In this document: piece after piece, positions 8,368-19,773 of the stretch
How positions within the stretch are numbered: the first letter of the stretch is position 1
How the letters are laid out: every line of letters begins with the position of its first letter
NCBI RefSeq assembly: GCF_009755355.1
Contig: NZ_WQLB01000020.1
Span: forward strand, 16,483-80,482
Source: Deinococcus arboris
GTDB taxonomy: Bacteria > Deinococcota > Deinococci > Deinococcales > Deinococcaceae
Length of the DNA stretch: 64,000 nucleotides
Direction of reading: 5' to 3'
Made by a program: the position numbers and the translations under genes
Notes under the pieces: generated by a model
What the model was told of the DNA's origin: nothing
The model's input: only the letters and a program-made list of their open reading frames with translations
Databases searched by the model: none

Positions 8368-10110
8368 ATGCCGGCGGCCTGCGACCCCAAGACCCAGCCC
8401 AGGCCGGCCCAGGCACAGACGCCGCTGTGGGACGCGCTGCCCCCTGACACGCCCGCTCACTTGACCGAGCAACTGCATGCGGCGCCCCCTGGCGAGGCCC
8501 GCGCCCTGGCCTTAGTGGCCCTGGCCCGTGCCGTGCGCGACACGACCCCCAGCGGGGCGCTGACCCTGGGGGAGGCCGCGCTGGACGAGGCCCTGCGCGC
8601 CGACTCGCCGCGCGCGGCGGTGCTGGCCCTGGTGGGCCTGGGCTACGTGAGTGCCAGCCTGGGGCAGCCCGCGCGCGCCCATGACGTTGTGTCGCGCGCC
8701 CAGACCCTGGCCGAGGAACACGGCCTGACAGACCTACGTTCGGCGGTGCTGAACAACCGCGCCCTGACGCAGATTGTCAGCGGGCAGTGGAGCGGCGCCG
8801 CCCAGGACCTGAACGACGCCCTGGACGCGGCGCAAAGTGCTGGCAGTCCCCAGGACTACGGCAACGCCCTGATTAACCTGGCGTGGCTGGCCAACCTGCG
8901 CGGAGACGCCAAGGGGGCGCTGCACCAGTTGAACGTGCTGGAAGAACACATTCACCGGCAGGACGCGCCCCTGCAAAACGACCTCTGGCCTTACCTGCAC
9001 GAGAACCGCGCCCACGCGTACGTGACGCTGGCGCGGCAGGCGCGGGCCCTGGGGCGCGCCGAGGCCCAGCAGCAGGCCGCCGCGCAGGGCCTGATGGTGC
9101 TGCGCGCCGCCGACGCGGCCCTGCGGGCTGTGCCCAACCTGACCACCGAGCTGCTGTGTGCTGCCCACCGTTCGGCGCTGCTGCTGCTGCAAGGTGACCT
9201 GGACGGCGCGCGGGCCGCCGCCTGCCGCAGCGCCGACCTGAGCCAGCACACCCAGCAGCGCCTGTACACCGAGCCGCACCTGTCGCTGGCCGAGGTGCTG
9301 GACGCCCAGGGTGATCCTGCGGGCGCGCTGGCCGAGTACAGCGCTGCCCTGGAGATCGTGCGCGCCCAGCGCCGCCACCTGGACACCCAGCTGATTCTCC
9401 AGTCGGTCAGTGCGCTGCACGAGCGCCAGGGTCAGCTGGCCGCCGCCCTGGGCGCGGCGCGGGAAGCCCTGGACAGTGCTCAGGCGGCGCTGCACCACAT
9501 GGGCGAAGCCGCGCTGCACCACCAGCACCTGGACCAGGAGCTGCGGCAGGCCCGCGCCGACGCGAGTTCCTGGCAGGACCGCCTGCGCCGAGCCGAGCGG
9601 CTGGCCCGCCAGGACGCCCTGACCGGCGTGCTGAACCGGCGCGGCCTGGAAGAAGGCATGCAGCTGCTGCGCCGTCAGGAGGAAGGCGGCGCTCTGGCCG
9701 GCTGGTCGCTGCTGGCCGCCGTGTTCGTCGACATTGACCATTTCAAGAGCGTCAATGACCGCTTCTCGCACACCCACGGCGACCGGGTTCTGCAGGTGGT
9801 GGCCAGGCTGCTGTCGCAGGTGGCGGCCCAGGCCCGGCCCGGCACCCTGGTGGGCCGCTACGGCGGCGAGGAGTTTGTGCTGGTGGCGCCCATCCGCGCA
9901 CCGGGGCAGGCCCAGGCGCTGGCCGAAGCCTGCCGCCAGGCCGTCGAGGCGCACGAGTGGTCGGCGCTGCTGCCCAGCATGAACCTGACCGCCAGCGTGG
10001 GCTACGCCGTCGAGCGTCCCGAACGTCTGCCTGCCGCCCTGCATGCTGCTGACGACCACCTGTACCGCGCCAAGCGGGCTGGGCGCAACCAGGTGCATCC
10101 GCCTGGGTAA
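8368..10110 (+). CDS. TPR-repeat diguanylate cyclase (GGDEF)
   Basis: 580 residues. The first 380 are helical and rich in tetratricopeptide-like pairs (ARALALVALARAV, AVLALVGLGYVSASLGQPARAHDVVSRAQ, AVLNNRALTQIVSGQWSGAAQDLNDALDAA). A coiled-coil linker follows, then a full GGDEF domain: RQDALTGVLNRRGL, VFVDIDHFKSVNDRFSH, and the active-site GGEEF at about residue 500. The inhibitory RxxD site five residues upstream is replaced by RPGT, so product inhibition is probably lost. There are no membrane segments, so it should make c-di-GMP in the cytoplasm. GAGAAT lies 7 nt before the ATG, suggesting a leaderless start; AGGAGG is only 1 nt from it. Confidence 0.83.
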   Translation: MPAACDPKTQPRPAQAQTPLWDALPPDTPAHLTEQLHAAPPGEARALALVALARAVRDTTPSGALTLGEAALDEALRADSPRAAVLALVGLGYVSASLGQPARAHDVVSRAQTLAEEHGLTDLRSAVLNNRALTQIVSGQWSGAAQDLNDALDAAQSAGSPQDYGNALINLAWLANLRGDAKGALHQLNVLEEHIHRQDAPLQNDLWPYLHENRAHAYVTLARQARALGRAEAQQQAAAQGLMVLRAADAALRAVPNLTTELLCAAHRSALLLLQGDLDGARAAACRSADLSQHTQQRLYTEPHLSLAEVLDAQGDPAGALAEYSAALEIVRAQRRHLDTQLILQSVSALHERQGQLAAALGAAREALDSAQAALHHMGEAALHHQHLDQELRQARADASSWQDRLRRAERLARQDALTGVLNRRGLEEGMQLLRRQEEGGALAGWSLLAAVFVDIDHFKSVNDRFSHTHGDRVLQVVARLLSQVAAQARPGTLVGRYGGEEFVLVAPIRAPGQAQALAEACRQAVEAHEWSALLPSMNLTASVGYAVERPERLPAALHAADDHLYRAKRAGRNQVHPPG

Positions 10111-10256
10111 GGGAAGTGGGGAGTAGGTAGGAGGAAGTGGGAAAGGCTCGCGGGCTGGGGTAGGGAGAAGGCAGCGCTTGAAAAGCCACCTCACCTCCAG
10201 GGCACCGAGTTAAACCGTCCCTGAAATGATTCCTCTACTCCCCACTTCCTGTCCTT
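10111..10256. repeat. inverted pair of the dispersed CCCCACTTCC motif between convergent genes
   Basis: GGGAAGTGGGGAGTAG (10111-10126) and CTACTCCCCACTTCCT (10235-10250) are inverted copies about 108 nt apart, between the convergent GGDEF and aldo/keto reductase genes. They could pair in RNA of either strand and act as a bidirectional 3'-end structure. The same motif family occurs at five other intergenic places. Confidence 0.5.
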
Positions 10257-11201
10257 CTACCGCTTCAGAATCGTCTCAATCTGCTCCAGCACATCACTAC
10301 TCAGCCGCACACCGGCCGCCTTCACCGTGTCTTGAATCTGGCTGGTCTTGGTGGCCCCGGTAATCACGCTGCTGACGCCCGGCTGGCGCAGAATCCAGGC
10401 CAGGGCCAGCTGCGCGCGGGTGATGCCCAGGTCGTCGGCGATGGGTCTGAGGTCGCGCACCTTCTGAATGTTGTCGTCGGTCAGGAAGTTCTTGCCCCAG
10501 TTCTCTTTCTCGGTCAGGCGGGCGCCCTCGGGCTTGCCGTCGTCATACTTGCCGGTCAGCAGGCCCATCGCCAGCGGACTCCAGACGACCAACCCCACCC
10601 CGGCGCCCTCGGTGTAAGGCAGAATCTCGCCTTCCACCCGTTCGCGGCGCACCATCGAGTATTCGGGCTGCTCGGTCACGGGGGCGTGCAGACCGTTGGC
10701 GCGGGCAAATTCGACGGCCTGGGCGATGCGCGCGGCCGGCCACATGGAGGTGCCCCAGTACAGCGCCTTGCCGTCACGAATGACCTGGTCAAAGGCCATC
10801 ACGATTTCTTCCATGGGGACATCGGGGTCGTAGCGGTGGGCAAAGTAGATGTCCAGGTAGTCGGTGCCCAGGCGCCTCAGGGTGCCGTCAATGCTGTGCA
10901 GCACATGCTTGCGGCTCAGGCCACGGTCGTTGACATCGTCACTCATGGGCCAGAACACCTTGCTGGAGATCACCAGGGTGTGCCGGGGAAACTCGCGCAG
11001 CGCCGCGCCCATCAGTTCCTCGCTGCGGCCACGCGCGTAAATATCGGCCTGGTCAAAGAAATTGACACCGCCCTCGTAGGCCGCCGTGACGATCTCACGC
11101 ACCATCTTCGAGGCGTCCTCGTTGATGCCGTAGGTTTCCCAGCCGCCCAGGGCGACTTCACTGACTTTCAGGCCACTTTTGCCGAGGTTGCGGTAGTCCA
11201 T
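10257..11201 (-). CDS. aldo/keto reductase, Kv-beta-like
   Basis: 314 residues of the aldo/keto reductase (beta/alpha)8 family. The tetrad is visible: Asp in NFFDQADIYARG, Tyr in ADIYARG, Lys in LVISSKVFW, and His in DIYFAHRYDP. The opening MDYRNLGKSGLKVSEVALGGW and the YSMVRRERVEGEILPY segment place it near the potassium-channel beta-subunit and YghZ group. It would reduce carbonyl compounds with NADPH; the natural substrate is unknown. The ATG at 11201 follows a TAAAGT box (11209-11214) by 7 nt, the leaderless arrangement. The long open frame further upstream is not part of the protein. Confidence 0.86.
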   Translation of the reverse strand: MDYRNLGKSGLKVSEVALGGWETYGINEDASKMVREIVTAAYEGGVNFFDQADIYARGRSEELMGAALREFPRHTLVISSKVFWPMSDDVNDRGLSRKHVLHSIDGTLRRLGTDYLDIYFAHRYDPDVPMEEIVMAFDQVIRDGKALYWGTSMWPAARIAQAVEFARANGLHAPVTEQPEYSMVRRERVEGEILPYTEGAGVGLVVWSPLAMGLLTGKYDDGKPEGARLTEKENWGKNFLTDDNIQKVRDLRPIADDLGITRAQLALAWILRQPGVSSVITGATKTSQIQDTVKAAGVRLSSDVLEQIETILKR

Positions 11202-11492
11202 GCGCGACACTTTATCCGTCTTCCAGAGGCGGCTGTGTTGGTTCGGCTTTTTCTCAAGGGAGAGCTGGCCGCAGAGGGGGCCAGTACAGGCGGTGAAGTG
11301 CTGCTGCGGTGAAGGGAGAGGCTGGCACGCCGCCAGGTGACGGCCGGGGACTTCAGATGGATGCTGACTGCACCGTTTCCTGGCCGTGGTGGCACGGGCA
11401 GGCCAAGAGCAGGAGTCATAAGATTGCCCGAGCACGTGAATAGAGTTGGGCTGCAGAGCCTTCATTCCGGTCACAGCAACTAAAGAACGGCT

Positions 11493-12566
11493 TCAGGGTG
11501 CGGCCAGACCATGCACCTGCACGCCGTTGCGGCCGGCTGCTTTGGCGGCGTACAGGGCCGCGTCGGCCCGGTCCAGCAGCAGTTGCAGGTGGCTGCCCTC
11601 CACCTCGGCCACTTCGCCGTGGGCCACCCCAGCGCTCACGGTGACCGCGCGGCCATCGGGATGGGCGGTGTGGGCGGCCCGCGCCTGCTCCACACGGTGC
11701 AGCACGCCTTCGAGTGTCGGCCCGGCGGTCAGCCACACGAACTCCTCGCCGCCTACCCGCACCAGGAGGTCGTGGGTGTCGGCGTGCGCCCGCAGCACCC
11801 CAGCAAAGCAGCGCAGCACCTCGTCCCCGACCCGGTGCCCATGGCGGTCATTGATAGCCTTGAAGTGGTCCAGGTCCAGCATAACGACGGCAACCCGGTG
11901 TCCGGCCGGCACGCGCGTCAGCGAGCCCTCGAACTCGGCGTGGAGTGCCCGGCGGTTCAGCAGGCCAGTCAGGGGGTCGGTGCGGCCCAGGTGCAGCAGT
12001 TCCTGGGCCTCGTCCTCGGCGGCGCGGCGAAAGAAACTGACGGTCAGGCCCGTGACCACCACCGGCACCGCCTGTACGACGGCTTCCAGCCACCAGCGCT
12101 CGGCGCCCGGCAGCAGCAGGTGGCGCGTGCTGGCCAATAGGCCCAGTGTCAGCAGGCTCAGGGCCACCTGCCAGCGCAGCAGCGCGCGGCTCAGGAAGCC
12201 GGCGGCAAAGACCATCGGCCACAGCGCCACCTGCGCGGCGAAGTGGCTGCCGAACAGCAGCGTCTCGCCCAGCGCGGAGGTCAGGGTGCAGAAGTTGCCC
12301 AGCAGCATGAATAGGGTGTCAAAGCGTTCGCTGCGCAGTACGCCCGGTTGCCGCCAGGTCAGCGCCGCCGCGCCCAGCCCACACAGGCCGGTCAGCAGAA
12401 ACAGGGCCCGGCCTGCCCACAGGTCCGGTGCCTGGTGGGTCGGCAGCAGCAGGGTCAGCAGCGCGCCCAGGCCGCCGCCCACAAACATCAGGCGCAGCGC
12501 CCAGCCCTTAACACGGCCCACGCGCCCCTGAAGGGGCGGCGGCACCGGGCTGGGGGCGGCCATCAT
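11493..12566 (-). CDS. membrane-bound GGDEF diguanylate cyclase
   Basis: 357 residues. About six hydrophobic segments lie in the first 185 residues (LRLMFVGGGLGALLTLLLP, ALFLLTGLCGLGAAALTW, FMLLGNFCTLTSAL, VALWPMVFAAGFLSRALLRW, VALSLLTLGLLAS, VVQAVPVVVTGLTVSFF). The GGDEF domain follows: LGRTDPLTGLLNRRAL, VVMLDLDHFKAINDRHGH, and GGEEF near residue 270. The RxxD inhibitory site is DTHD, lacking its Arg. It should synthesise c-di-GMP at the membrane. TAGGAT (12572-12577) lies 5 nt before the first of two adjacent ATGs; either could be the start. Confidence 0.83.
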   Translation of the reverse strand: MMAAPSPVPPPLQGRVGRVKGWALRLMFVGGGLGALLTLLLPTHQAPDLWAGRALFLLTGLCGLGAAALTWRQPGVLRSERFDTLFMLLGNFCTLTSALGETLLFGSHFAAQVALWPMVFAAGFLSRALLRWQVALSLLTLGLLASTRHLLLPGAERWWLEAVVQAVPVVVTGLTVSFFRRAAEDEAQELLHLGRTDPLTGLLNRRALHAEFEGSLTRVPAGHRVAVVMLDLDHFKAINDRHGHRVGDEVLRCFAGVLRAHADTHDLLVRVGGEEFVWLTAGPTLEGVLHRVEQARAAHTAHPDGRAVTVSAGVAHGEVAEVEGSHLQLLLDRADAALYAAKAAGRNGVQVHGLAAP

Positions 12567-12647
12567 GGCTCATCCTACGGCGTGGCCAAAGGGTGTCTAG
12601 CCCACCAGCCGGTGCCCCAACGGGGGAGAGGTGGCACACAGTTGCGC

Positions 12648-13010
12648 TCAGCCCTCAAGCACTTCTATCCGGTTGCCGAAAGGGTCGTGGAGGAACACGC
12701 GCGGCACGCCGCCTTCGGCATCGGCGCGGGTGGGCACGCCCTGGGCAGCGCAGTGCGCGGCAAAGGCCGCCAGGTTCCGGCACCGCAAAGCCGGGTGCCC
12801 CTTGAGACGCGGCACGAAGTCTGGTGTCACGCCCAGATGCACCTGGCGCCCGTCGGGCAGGGCAAACCAGACGCCGCCCCGCGCCTGCAAGTCGGCAGGT
12901 TTAGGCACCTCCTGAAGGCCCAGCAGGCCGCTGTAAAACGCACGCGCCGCCGGTTCGCCGCCCGCAGGCATTTCCAGCAGCACATGGTCCAGTCCAGTGA
13001 TGAGGGTCAT
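12648..13010 (-). CDS. VOC/glyoxalase superfamily protein
   Basis: 120 residues with two beta-alpha-beta-beta-beta modules of the vicinal oxygen chelate fold: LDHVLLEMPAG then ARAFYSGLLGLQEVPKP in the first, and LAAFAAHCAAQGVPTRADAEG then VFLHDPFGNRIEVLEG in the second. His near residue 8 and Glu near the C-terminus are the usual metal ligands. Members act as lyases, dioxygenases or resistance proteins; nothing here tells which. A TACGCT box (13016-13021) lies 5 nt before the ATG, so the mRNA is probably leaderless. Confidence 0.78.
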   Translation of the reverse strand: MTLITGLDHVLLEMPAGGEPAARAFYSGLLGLQEVPKPADLQARGGVWFALPDGRQVHLGVTPDFVPRLKGHPALRCRNLAAFAAHCAAQGVPTRADAEGGVPRVFLHDPFGNRIEVLEG

Positions 13011-13275
13011 GCCTGAGCGTAGAAGACCTGCTGGGCCGGGCACGGTACTTCTCTGGGAACAACAGGCGGAGACGGCTGCCGATTCAGTTGCTTGCAAAAA
13101 CGGCTCAAGCCGAGCTGAGCGAGCAGCAAAAAACAGGTTCCGGGCAGCTTCGGAGCATCCGGTAATTTCCCCGCCTTCGGCCCTTGGCAGGGTCAGTTTC
13201 TGGACAGCCGACCCTTTTTTTCCTCTGCTGCGCCGCTCTGCGAATCATTCCAATCGGGTTAAGCCTGAAGCTGTA

Positions 13276-13506
13276 TCAGCCTCGGCCCTTCTCGTTGCCG
13301 CGCTTGAAGTTGCCAGTTACGCGGGCCATGACCAGTTGCGCGGCGTGGTCGTCCAGCCCAGCCACACGCGCCAGAAACCGCTCGGCGTCCCGGCCGGCCA
13401 GGGTGGTGACGGGGCGGCCATACCACGACACGACCACCCGGCCATCCTTCTGCGCCCGGAAATCAAAGCGGCCATCTTGCAACTCGCCGCGCGCGTCTTC
13501 GGGCAT
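13276..13506 (-). CDS. small hypothetical protein at the end of the paa operon
   Basis: 76 residues. The first half reads as a small beta meander (GRFDFRAQKDGRVVVSWYGRPVTTL) and the second as a helix (AERFLARVAGLDDHAAQLVMARVTGNF), ending in a basic tail (KRGNEKGRG). It contains no Cys or metal motif. Its ATG immediately follows the paaZ stop (TGAATG), so it is probably co-expressed with paaZ. The function is unknown. The short basic tail and small size would fit a nucleic-acid-binding or accessory protein, but that is speculation. Confidence 0.65.
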   Translation of the reverse strand: MPEDARGELQDGRFDFRAQKDGRVVVSWYGRPVTTLAGRDAERFLARVAGLDDHAAQLVMARVTGNFKRGNEKGRG

Positions 13507-15600
<2,094 letters not shown>

Positions 15601-15629
15601 GGGGACTCCTTATTAAAGTCAATTCACTT

Positions 15630-16070
15630 TCACGGCTTCCAGAGGGCGTATATGACAAGACACCAAAATGAAATGACTATCAGTGACAGGGTGAAGACGC
15701 CCTTGGGATACTCAGACGCCACAAGTGAATCAGAGGGGTTCGCAGGGTTATAAAGCACCCCAATCGAAGCACCCTTTGGAATGTCTCGGCGGCACACAGA
15801 GTGATCGAGAGCTGTGCCTCCCAGGTTGCCACCATCTCTAAATCCTGCAAACTCTATTCCGCTGACGACATACTTATATTTGACGGCACAGTCACTCTTG
15901 TAACCCCCTACGTGAATTAAAGTCCCACCCACGAGGCTAAAGTTCTGACTGGTATAGAGGTATTCGGCGGTATAGGAAATCAATCCCCAGAAGTGCAAGA
16001 TGGGGAAAATAGAGACGAAGAGGGTCCAGAACAGCCGTCCTAAGAGTGCGGTCCTATGACCTGCTCTCAC
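15630..16070 (-). CDS. DUF3592-like membrane protein inserted in the paa operon
   Basis: 146 residues. A hydrophobic segment at about 12-36 ([20 protein letters not shown]) and one at the C-terminus ([19 protein letters not shown]) bracket an extracytoplasmic domain. That domain ends with [20 protein letters not shown], the typical DUF3592 pattern. Two Cys residues could form a disulfide. The base composition is visibly AT-richer than its neighbours. The GTG start at 16070 overlaps the paaD stop (GTGA), so it is locked into the operon. No role for this family in phenylacetate breakdown is known to me. Confidence 0.7.
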   Translation of the reverse strand: MRAGHRTALLGRLFWTLFVSIFPILHFWGLISYTAEYLYTSQNFSLVGGTLIHVGGYKSDCAVKYKYVVSGIEFAGFRDGGNLGGTALDHSVCRRDIPKGASIGVLYNPANPSDSLVASEYPKGVFTLSLIVISFWCLVIYALWKP

Positions 16071-16561
16071 ACGCTCTTGAAGCCTTCAAACGGTTCTTTG
16101 CAGCTGTCGCAGACGTACATGCGCTTGCACAGCGTCGGGCCAAAACTGGCGGTCATCCGCACGTCAAAGCTGCTGCACCGGGGGCAGCGGGTCGGCTCGG
16201 CTTCCAGCTGAATCAGCTGCCCTTCGCCGGCTGGGGCAGGCGGCGCAATGCCGTACTGGCGCAGCCGCTCGCGGGCGTCCTCGTTGATCCAGTCGGTGGT
16301 CCAGGGTGGGGTCAGGGTGCTTTTGACTTCAACCTCGGCCACGCCCAGCTCCTTGACGGCCTGCTCAATACTGTCCCGAATGACGTGCAGCGCCGGGCAC
16401 CCGCTGAACGTGGGGGTAAAGGTGACCTGCACGCGCCCGCCGCCGTCCACCGTTACGTCCCGGACCATGCCCATGTCGGTGATGCTGACCACCGGAATTT
16501 CGGGGTCAGGTACGGCGTTCAGGGCCTGCCAGACCGCGCCGGGCGTAGGGGAGGCGGCCAT
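16067..16561 (-). CDS. paaD: PaaD: phenylacetyl-CoA epoxidase maturation subunit
   Basis: 164 residues; E. coli PaaD is about the same size. The N-terminal 100 residues are a MIP18/DUF59 domain: [19 protein letters not shown] and [13 protein letters not shown] with its conserved Cys. The C-terminus is a zinc-ribbon-like region with CPRC and CDSC. PaaD belongs to the iron-sulfur/diiron assembly (SufT-like) family and is needed for a functional epoxidase complex. It follows paaC by 4 nt. Confidence 0.93.
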   Translation of the reverse strand: MAASPTPGAVWQALNAVPDPEIPVVSITDMGMVRDVTVDGGGRVQVTFTPTFSGCPALHVIRDSIEQAVKELGVAEVEVKSTLTPPWTTDWINEDARERLRQYGIAPPAPAGEGQLIQLEAEPTRCPRCSSFDVRMTASFGPTLCKRMYVCDSCKEPFEGFKSV

Positions 16562-16565
16562 GGGG

Positions 16566-17348
16566 TTACCAGACCTCCGCGTCCGGGTGTTGGCGGGCCA
16601 CCGCCTGCATCTCGGCCAGGAGGGGCGCCAAGTGACTGGTATGTACAGTGCGCGGCGCCTGCTCGGTGGGCAGCGTCGGCAGAGTCAGGCCGCATTTGCC
16701 GTGCAGGTGCCGGGTTACGAGGTCCTGCCAGCGGGCCTGCACCGCGCCCAGCTCCGGCAAGAGGCCTGCCTGGGTCAGTTCGGCTTCGCCGTCCACCGGC
16801 TGAAACAGTTGGCCCACATGCGGCCACAGTTCGGCCAGGGCCGCCTGAAGGCGCCGCAGGCTTTCGGGCGTCCCCAGAGCCAGGCGCTCGACCCACAGGG
16901 CCGTGTGCTGCACATGGAATTTCTCCTCACGCACCGCCTTGGCGGCCACGGCGGCCAGCGGCGCGTAGGTGCTGCGCGTGGCGGCCTCCAGCCACAGGGC
17001 CTCGAAGGTGTCGTATAGAAAGTGGCGCAGCATCGTCAGGGCCCAGTCGCCGCGCGGCAGCTCAACAAAGCGGGCGCAGGTGTACCCGTCGGCGTCCCGG
17101 AAAAAGGCCAGGCGGTCGGCGTCACTGCCGTCCAGCTCGGCGCGCAGTCCCAGGTACAGCCCGGCGTGGCCCAGTTCGTCCTGGGCCATGTTGGCCAGGG
17201 CAATGTCCTCTTCCAGAATGGGGGCGTGCCCGGTCCACTCGCCGCCCCGGTGCGCCAGGACAATCTCGTCGTCGGCCAGGGCGGTCAGCCGCCGAATCAG
17301 GGCGGCCGTCTGGGCTGGGGTCAGGGTGGCCTCGGTGGCGGCGGTCAT
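16566..17348 (-). CDS. paaC: PaaC: structural subunit of phenylacetyl-CoA epoxidase
   Basis: 260 residues, ferritin-like four-helix type. It shows [21 protein letters not shown] near residue 55 and [20 protein letters not shown] near 150, where EXXH pairs persist from the diiron ancestor. In the known PaaABCE complex PaaC pairs with PaaA as the structural partner without catalytic iron. Its start overlaps the paaB stop by 4 nt. Confidence 0.92.
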   Translation of the reverse strand: MTAATEATLTPAQTAALIRRLTALADDEIVLAHRGGEWTGHAPILEEDIALANMAQDELGHAGLYLGLRAELDGSDADRLAFFRDADGYTCARFVELPRGDWALTMLRHFLYDTFEALWLEAATRSTYAPLAAVAAKAVREEKFHVQHTALWVERLALGTPESLRRLQAALAELWPHVGQLFQPVDGEAELTQAGLLPELGAVQARWQDLVTRHLHGKCGLTLPTLPTEQAPRTVHTSHLAPLLAEMQAVARQHPDAEVW

Positions 17349-17938
17349 GGCTGCTCCTCGGTGGGGGCGCGGCCGGGCATCAGGCCCGCGCGCTTCAGTT
17401 CCCCGATGTGGCGGCCGATCACGCCGTAAAACTGCTGCTGCTTGTAGGTCTTTTCCTTGGCCGGCGCAAACCAGCTGTCCACGGTGCCGGGGTCGTCGTC
17501 TGTGCGGACGGCCGCTGCATCAGGAAACACCAGCCAGGCCAGAGCGTCCGGGTGGGCGGCCTGGGCCTGCCGCAGCGCGTCGCCTGGGCCAGTGGCCTCG
17601 GCGGTGCCCACCACGTCCACAAAGGTCATGGACCGCTTGTGCGTGCGTTTGATGCCCAGCTGATAGGTACCCGCCTCGCCGGGGGTGTCCAGCCGCCCCG
17701 GATGGGTGGTCAATTCTTCGGGGGTGGCGGTCAGCAGGTCTGCTTCCCGCACGCACCACAGGCTGACGGCGGCGGGGCGGCGCACAAAGACGCTGCGCGC
17801 GGTCAGCAGGGCGTGGTCGGGGTCACCGGCATGAACGGTGCCCACCGCCTGATGGGGCCGGCCCGGCGCGTCCTGCTTGAACACCTCCCAGCGGGGCCAC
17901 TGGGTGTCGGTGGGGGGGTGAAGGGTGGGGTGGGTCAT
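17345..17938 (-). CDS. paaB: PaaB: phenylacetyl-CoA epoxidase subunit, double-length
   Basis: 197 residues, about twice the 95 or so residues of E. coli PaaB. Residues 14-75 match the usual PaaB module: [51 protein letters not shown]. Residues 90-185 look like a second related module ([40 protein letters not shown]) followed by a helical [16 protein letters not shown] tail. PaaB bridges PaaA-PaaC pairs in the epoxidase. A hairpin-forming repeat separates it from paaA; paaC overlaps its end. Confidence 0.88.
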   Translation of the reverse strand: MTHPTLHPPTDTQWPRWEVFKQDAPGRPHQAVGTVHAGDPDHALLTARSVFVRRPAAVSLWCVREADLLTATPEELTTHPGRLDTPGEAGTYQLGIKRTHKRSMTFVDVVGTAEATGPGDALRQAQAAHPDALAWLVFPDAAAVRTDDDPGTVDSWFAPAKEKTYKQQQFYGVIGRHIGELKRAGLMPGRAPTEEQP

Positions 17939-17953
17939 CGTGTCTCCGAATAA

Positions 17954-18025
17954 AGAAAGTGGGAAGTGGTGAGTGGGAAGTGGAAAAGATCAACCCCACT
18001 CACCGCTTCCCACCACCTCCTTTCT
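17954..18025 (-). repeat. 19-bp imperfect hairpin between paaA and paaB
   Basis: GTGGGAAGTGGTGAGTGGG (17959-17977) and CCCACTCACCGCTTCCCAC (17995-18013) form an inverted repeat with a single G-U-type mismatch and a 17-nt spacer. The arms belong to the dispersed CCCACTTCCC motif family. The hairpin sits between two cotranscribed genes and could stabilise the paaA part of the mRNA or cause partial termination. Confidence 0.6.
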
Positions 18026-18033
18026 GTGAAGCG

Positions 18034-18993
<960 letters not shown>

Positions 18994-19021
18994 GCGGCCA
19001 CCTCCATTGTGAACTGGGCCC

Positions 19022-19043
19022 AGTGTACCTAACGGGCGTTAGG
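19022..19043 (-). promoter_or_regulatory. paaA promoter -10 box with PaaR-type operator
   Basis: CCTAACGGGCGTTAGG (19028-19043) is a perfect palindrome with a GG centre and fits CNAACGNNCGTTNG, the consensus I recall for Thermus PaaR. On the minus strand it abuts a TACACT -10 box (19022-19027), so a bound repressor would block RNA polymerase. The same palindrome precedes the TetR gene at 49019-49627. Confidence 0.85.
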
Positions 19044-19095
19044 CTGGGTGTGGCGCAGGTCGCAAGGCCGGGACAGAGGCAGGCTGGGGCGCGGC

Positions 19096-19650
19096 TTAGC
19101 CCTCCTGCGGCTGCGCCTGAAGCAGCCCCCGCACCCACGCCAGGGCACTGGGCAGCGGGTCGCCCTGCGAGGTCTCCAGGTTCAGGCAGGGTGCCGGCCC
19201 CAGGTCCAGCGGCGCGTGACACCAGTAGGCCGGCGCCTGAGCGTACGTCAGAGGTAGGTCGATACCGGGCCGCGTCCCCGAAGCGACCCGGGCGTCGTGG
19301 CGCTGTTGCAGCACCTCCAGCGGCGCGTGACAGAACACCTGGGCCAGCCTCGCCCCGTGCGCCTGCGCCAATTTCAGAATGTAGGCTTCGCTGAGCCCGT
19401 GATAAAAGTGCGTTTCCAGCAGGGTGTCCAGGCCAGCGGCCAGGGTGACGCCGGCCACATGCCACATCAGGTCAAAACTGAGGGGACCCGCAACGTCGCG
19501 CGGCAGGCCCGGCTGCCGCGCCAGCACGATGGCCTTGTAATCGTCCTTGGTCACGAAAGGCAGGCGAAGGGTCCAGGCCAGTTGCCCCCCCAGCGTGGAC
19601 TTGCCCGCTGCGGGCAGCCCAGTGACCACAAGCAGTAAAGGTGCAGGCAT
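19096..19650 (-). CDS. P-loop kinase-like ATPase (AAA_33/zeta-like)
   Basis: 184 residues. The N-terminus is LLLVVTGLPAAGKSTLGGQL with Walker A GLPAAGKST. LPFVTKDDYKAIV follows, the Asp-containing substrate segment of predicted kinases, then LLETHFYHGLSEAYILKLA and QVFCHAPLEVLQQRHDARV, resembling the lid of gluconokinase/zeta-toxin-like folds. It probably phosphorylates a small molecule, but the substrate is unknown and no antitoxin partner is adjacent. TAGCGT (19657-19662) lies 6 nt before the ATG, suggesting a leaderless mRNA. Confidence 0.78.
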   Translation of the reverse strand: MPAPLLLVVTGLPAAGKSTLGGQLAWTLRLPFVTKDDYKAIVLARQPGLPRDVAGPLSFDLMWHVAGVTLAAGLDTLLETHFYHGLSEAYILKLAQAHGARLAQVFCHAPLEVLQQRHDARVASGTRPGIDLPLTYAQAPAYWCHAPLDLGPAPCLNLETSQGDPLPSALAWVRGLLQAQPQEG

Positions 19651-19773
19651 TCCGGGACGCTAGCACCCTGACCCGGACAGGGGGGCAGGCTTTGCCGTGG
19701 GCTGCCGCAGGTGGCGCGGCCTGGCGGGCACGGTCCCATTTGGGGGTGGACCGGGCCCGCTAGAGTGCAGCCC

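Noticed and set aside
8734..10194. 486-codon minus-strand open frame
   Set aside because: Antisense to the TPR-GGDEF gene; its composition is rich in Gln, Val and His from reverse-complemented codons.
13011..13275. Short similarities (TGATTCG..CAGA near 13235-13260 and near 22470-22490) as a mobile repeat
   Set aside because: The matches are too short and broken to define an element without a genome-wide comparison.
16046..17953. 635-codon plus-strand open frame
   Set aside because: It is antisense to paaD, paaC and paaB, which have clear family motifs; its translation is low-complexity.
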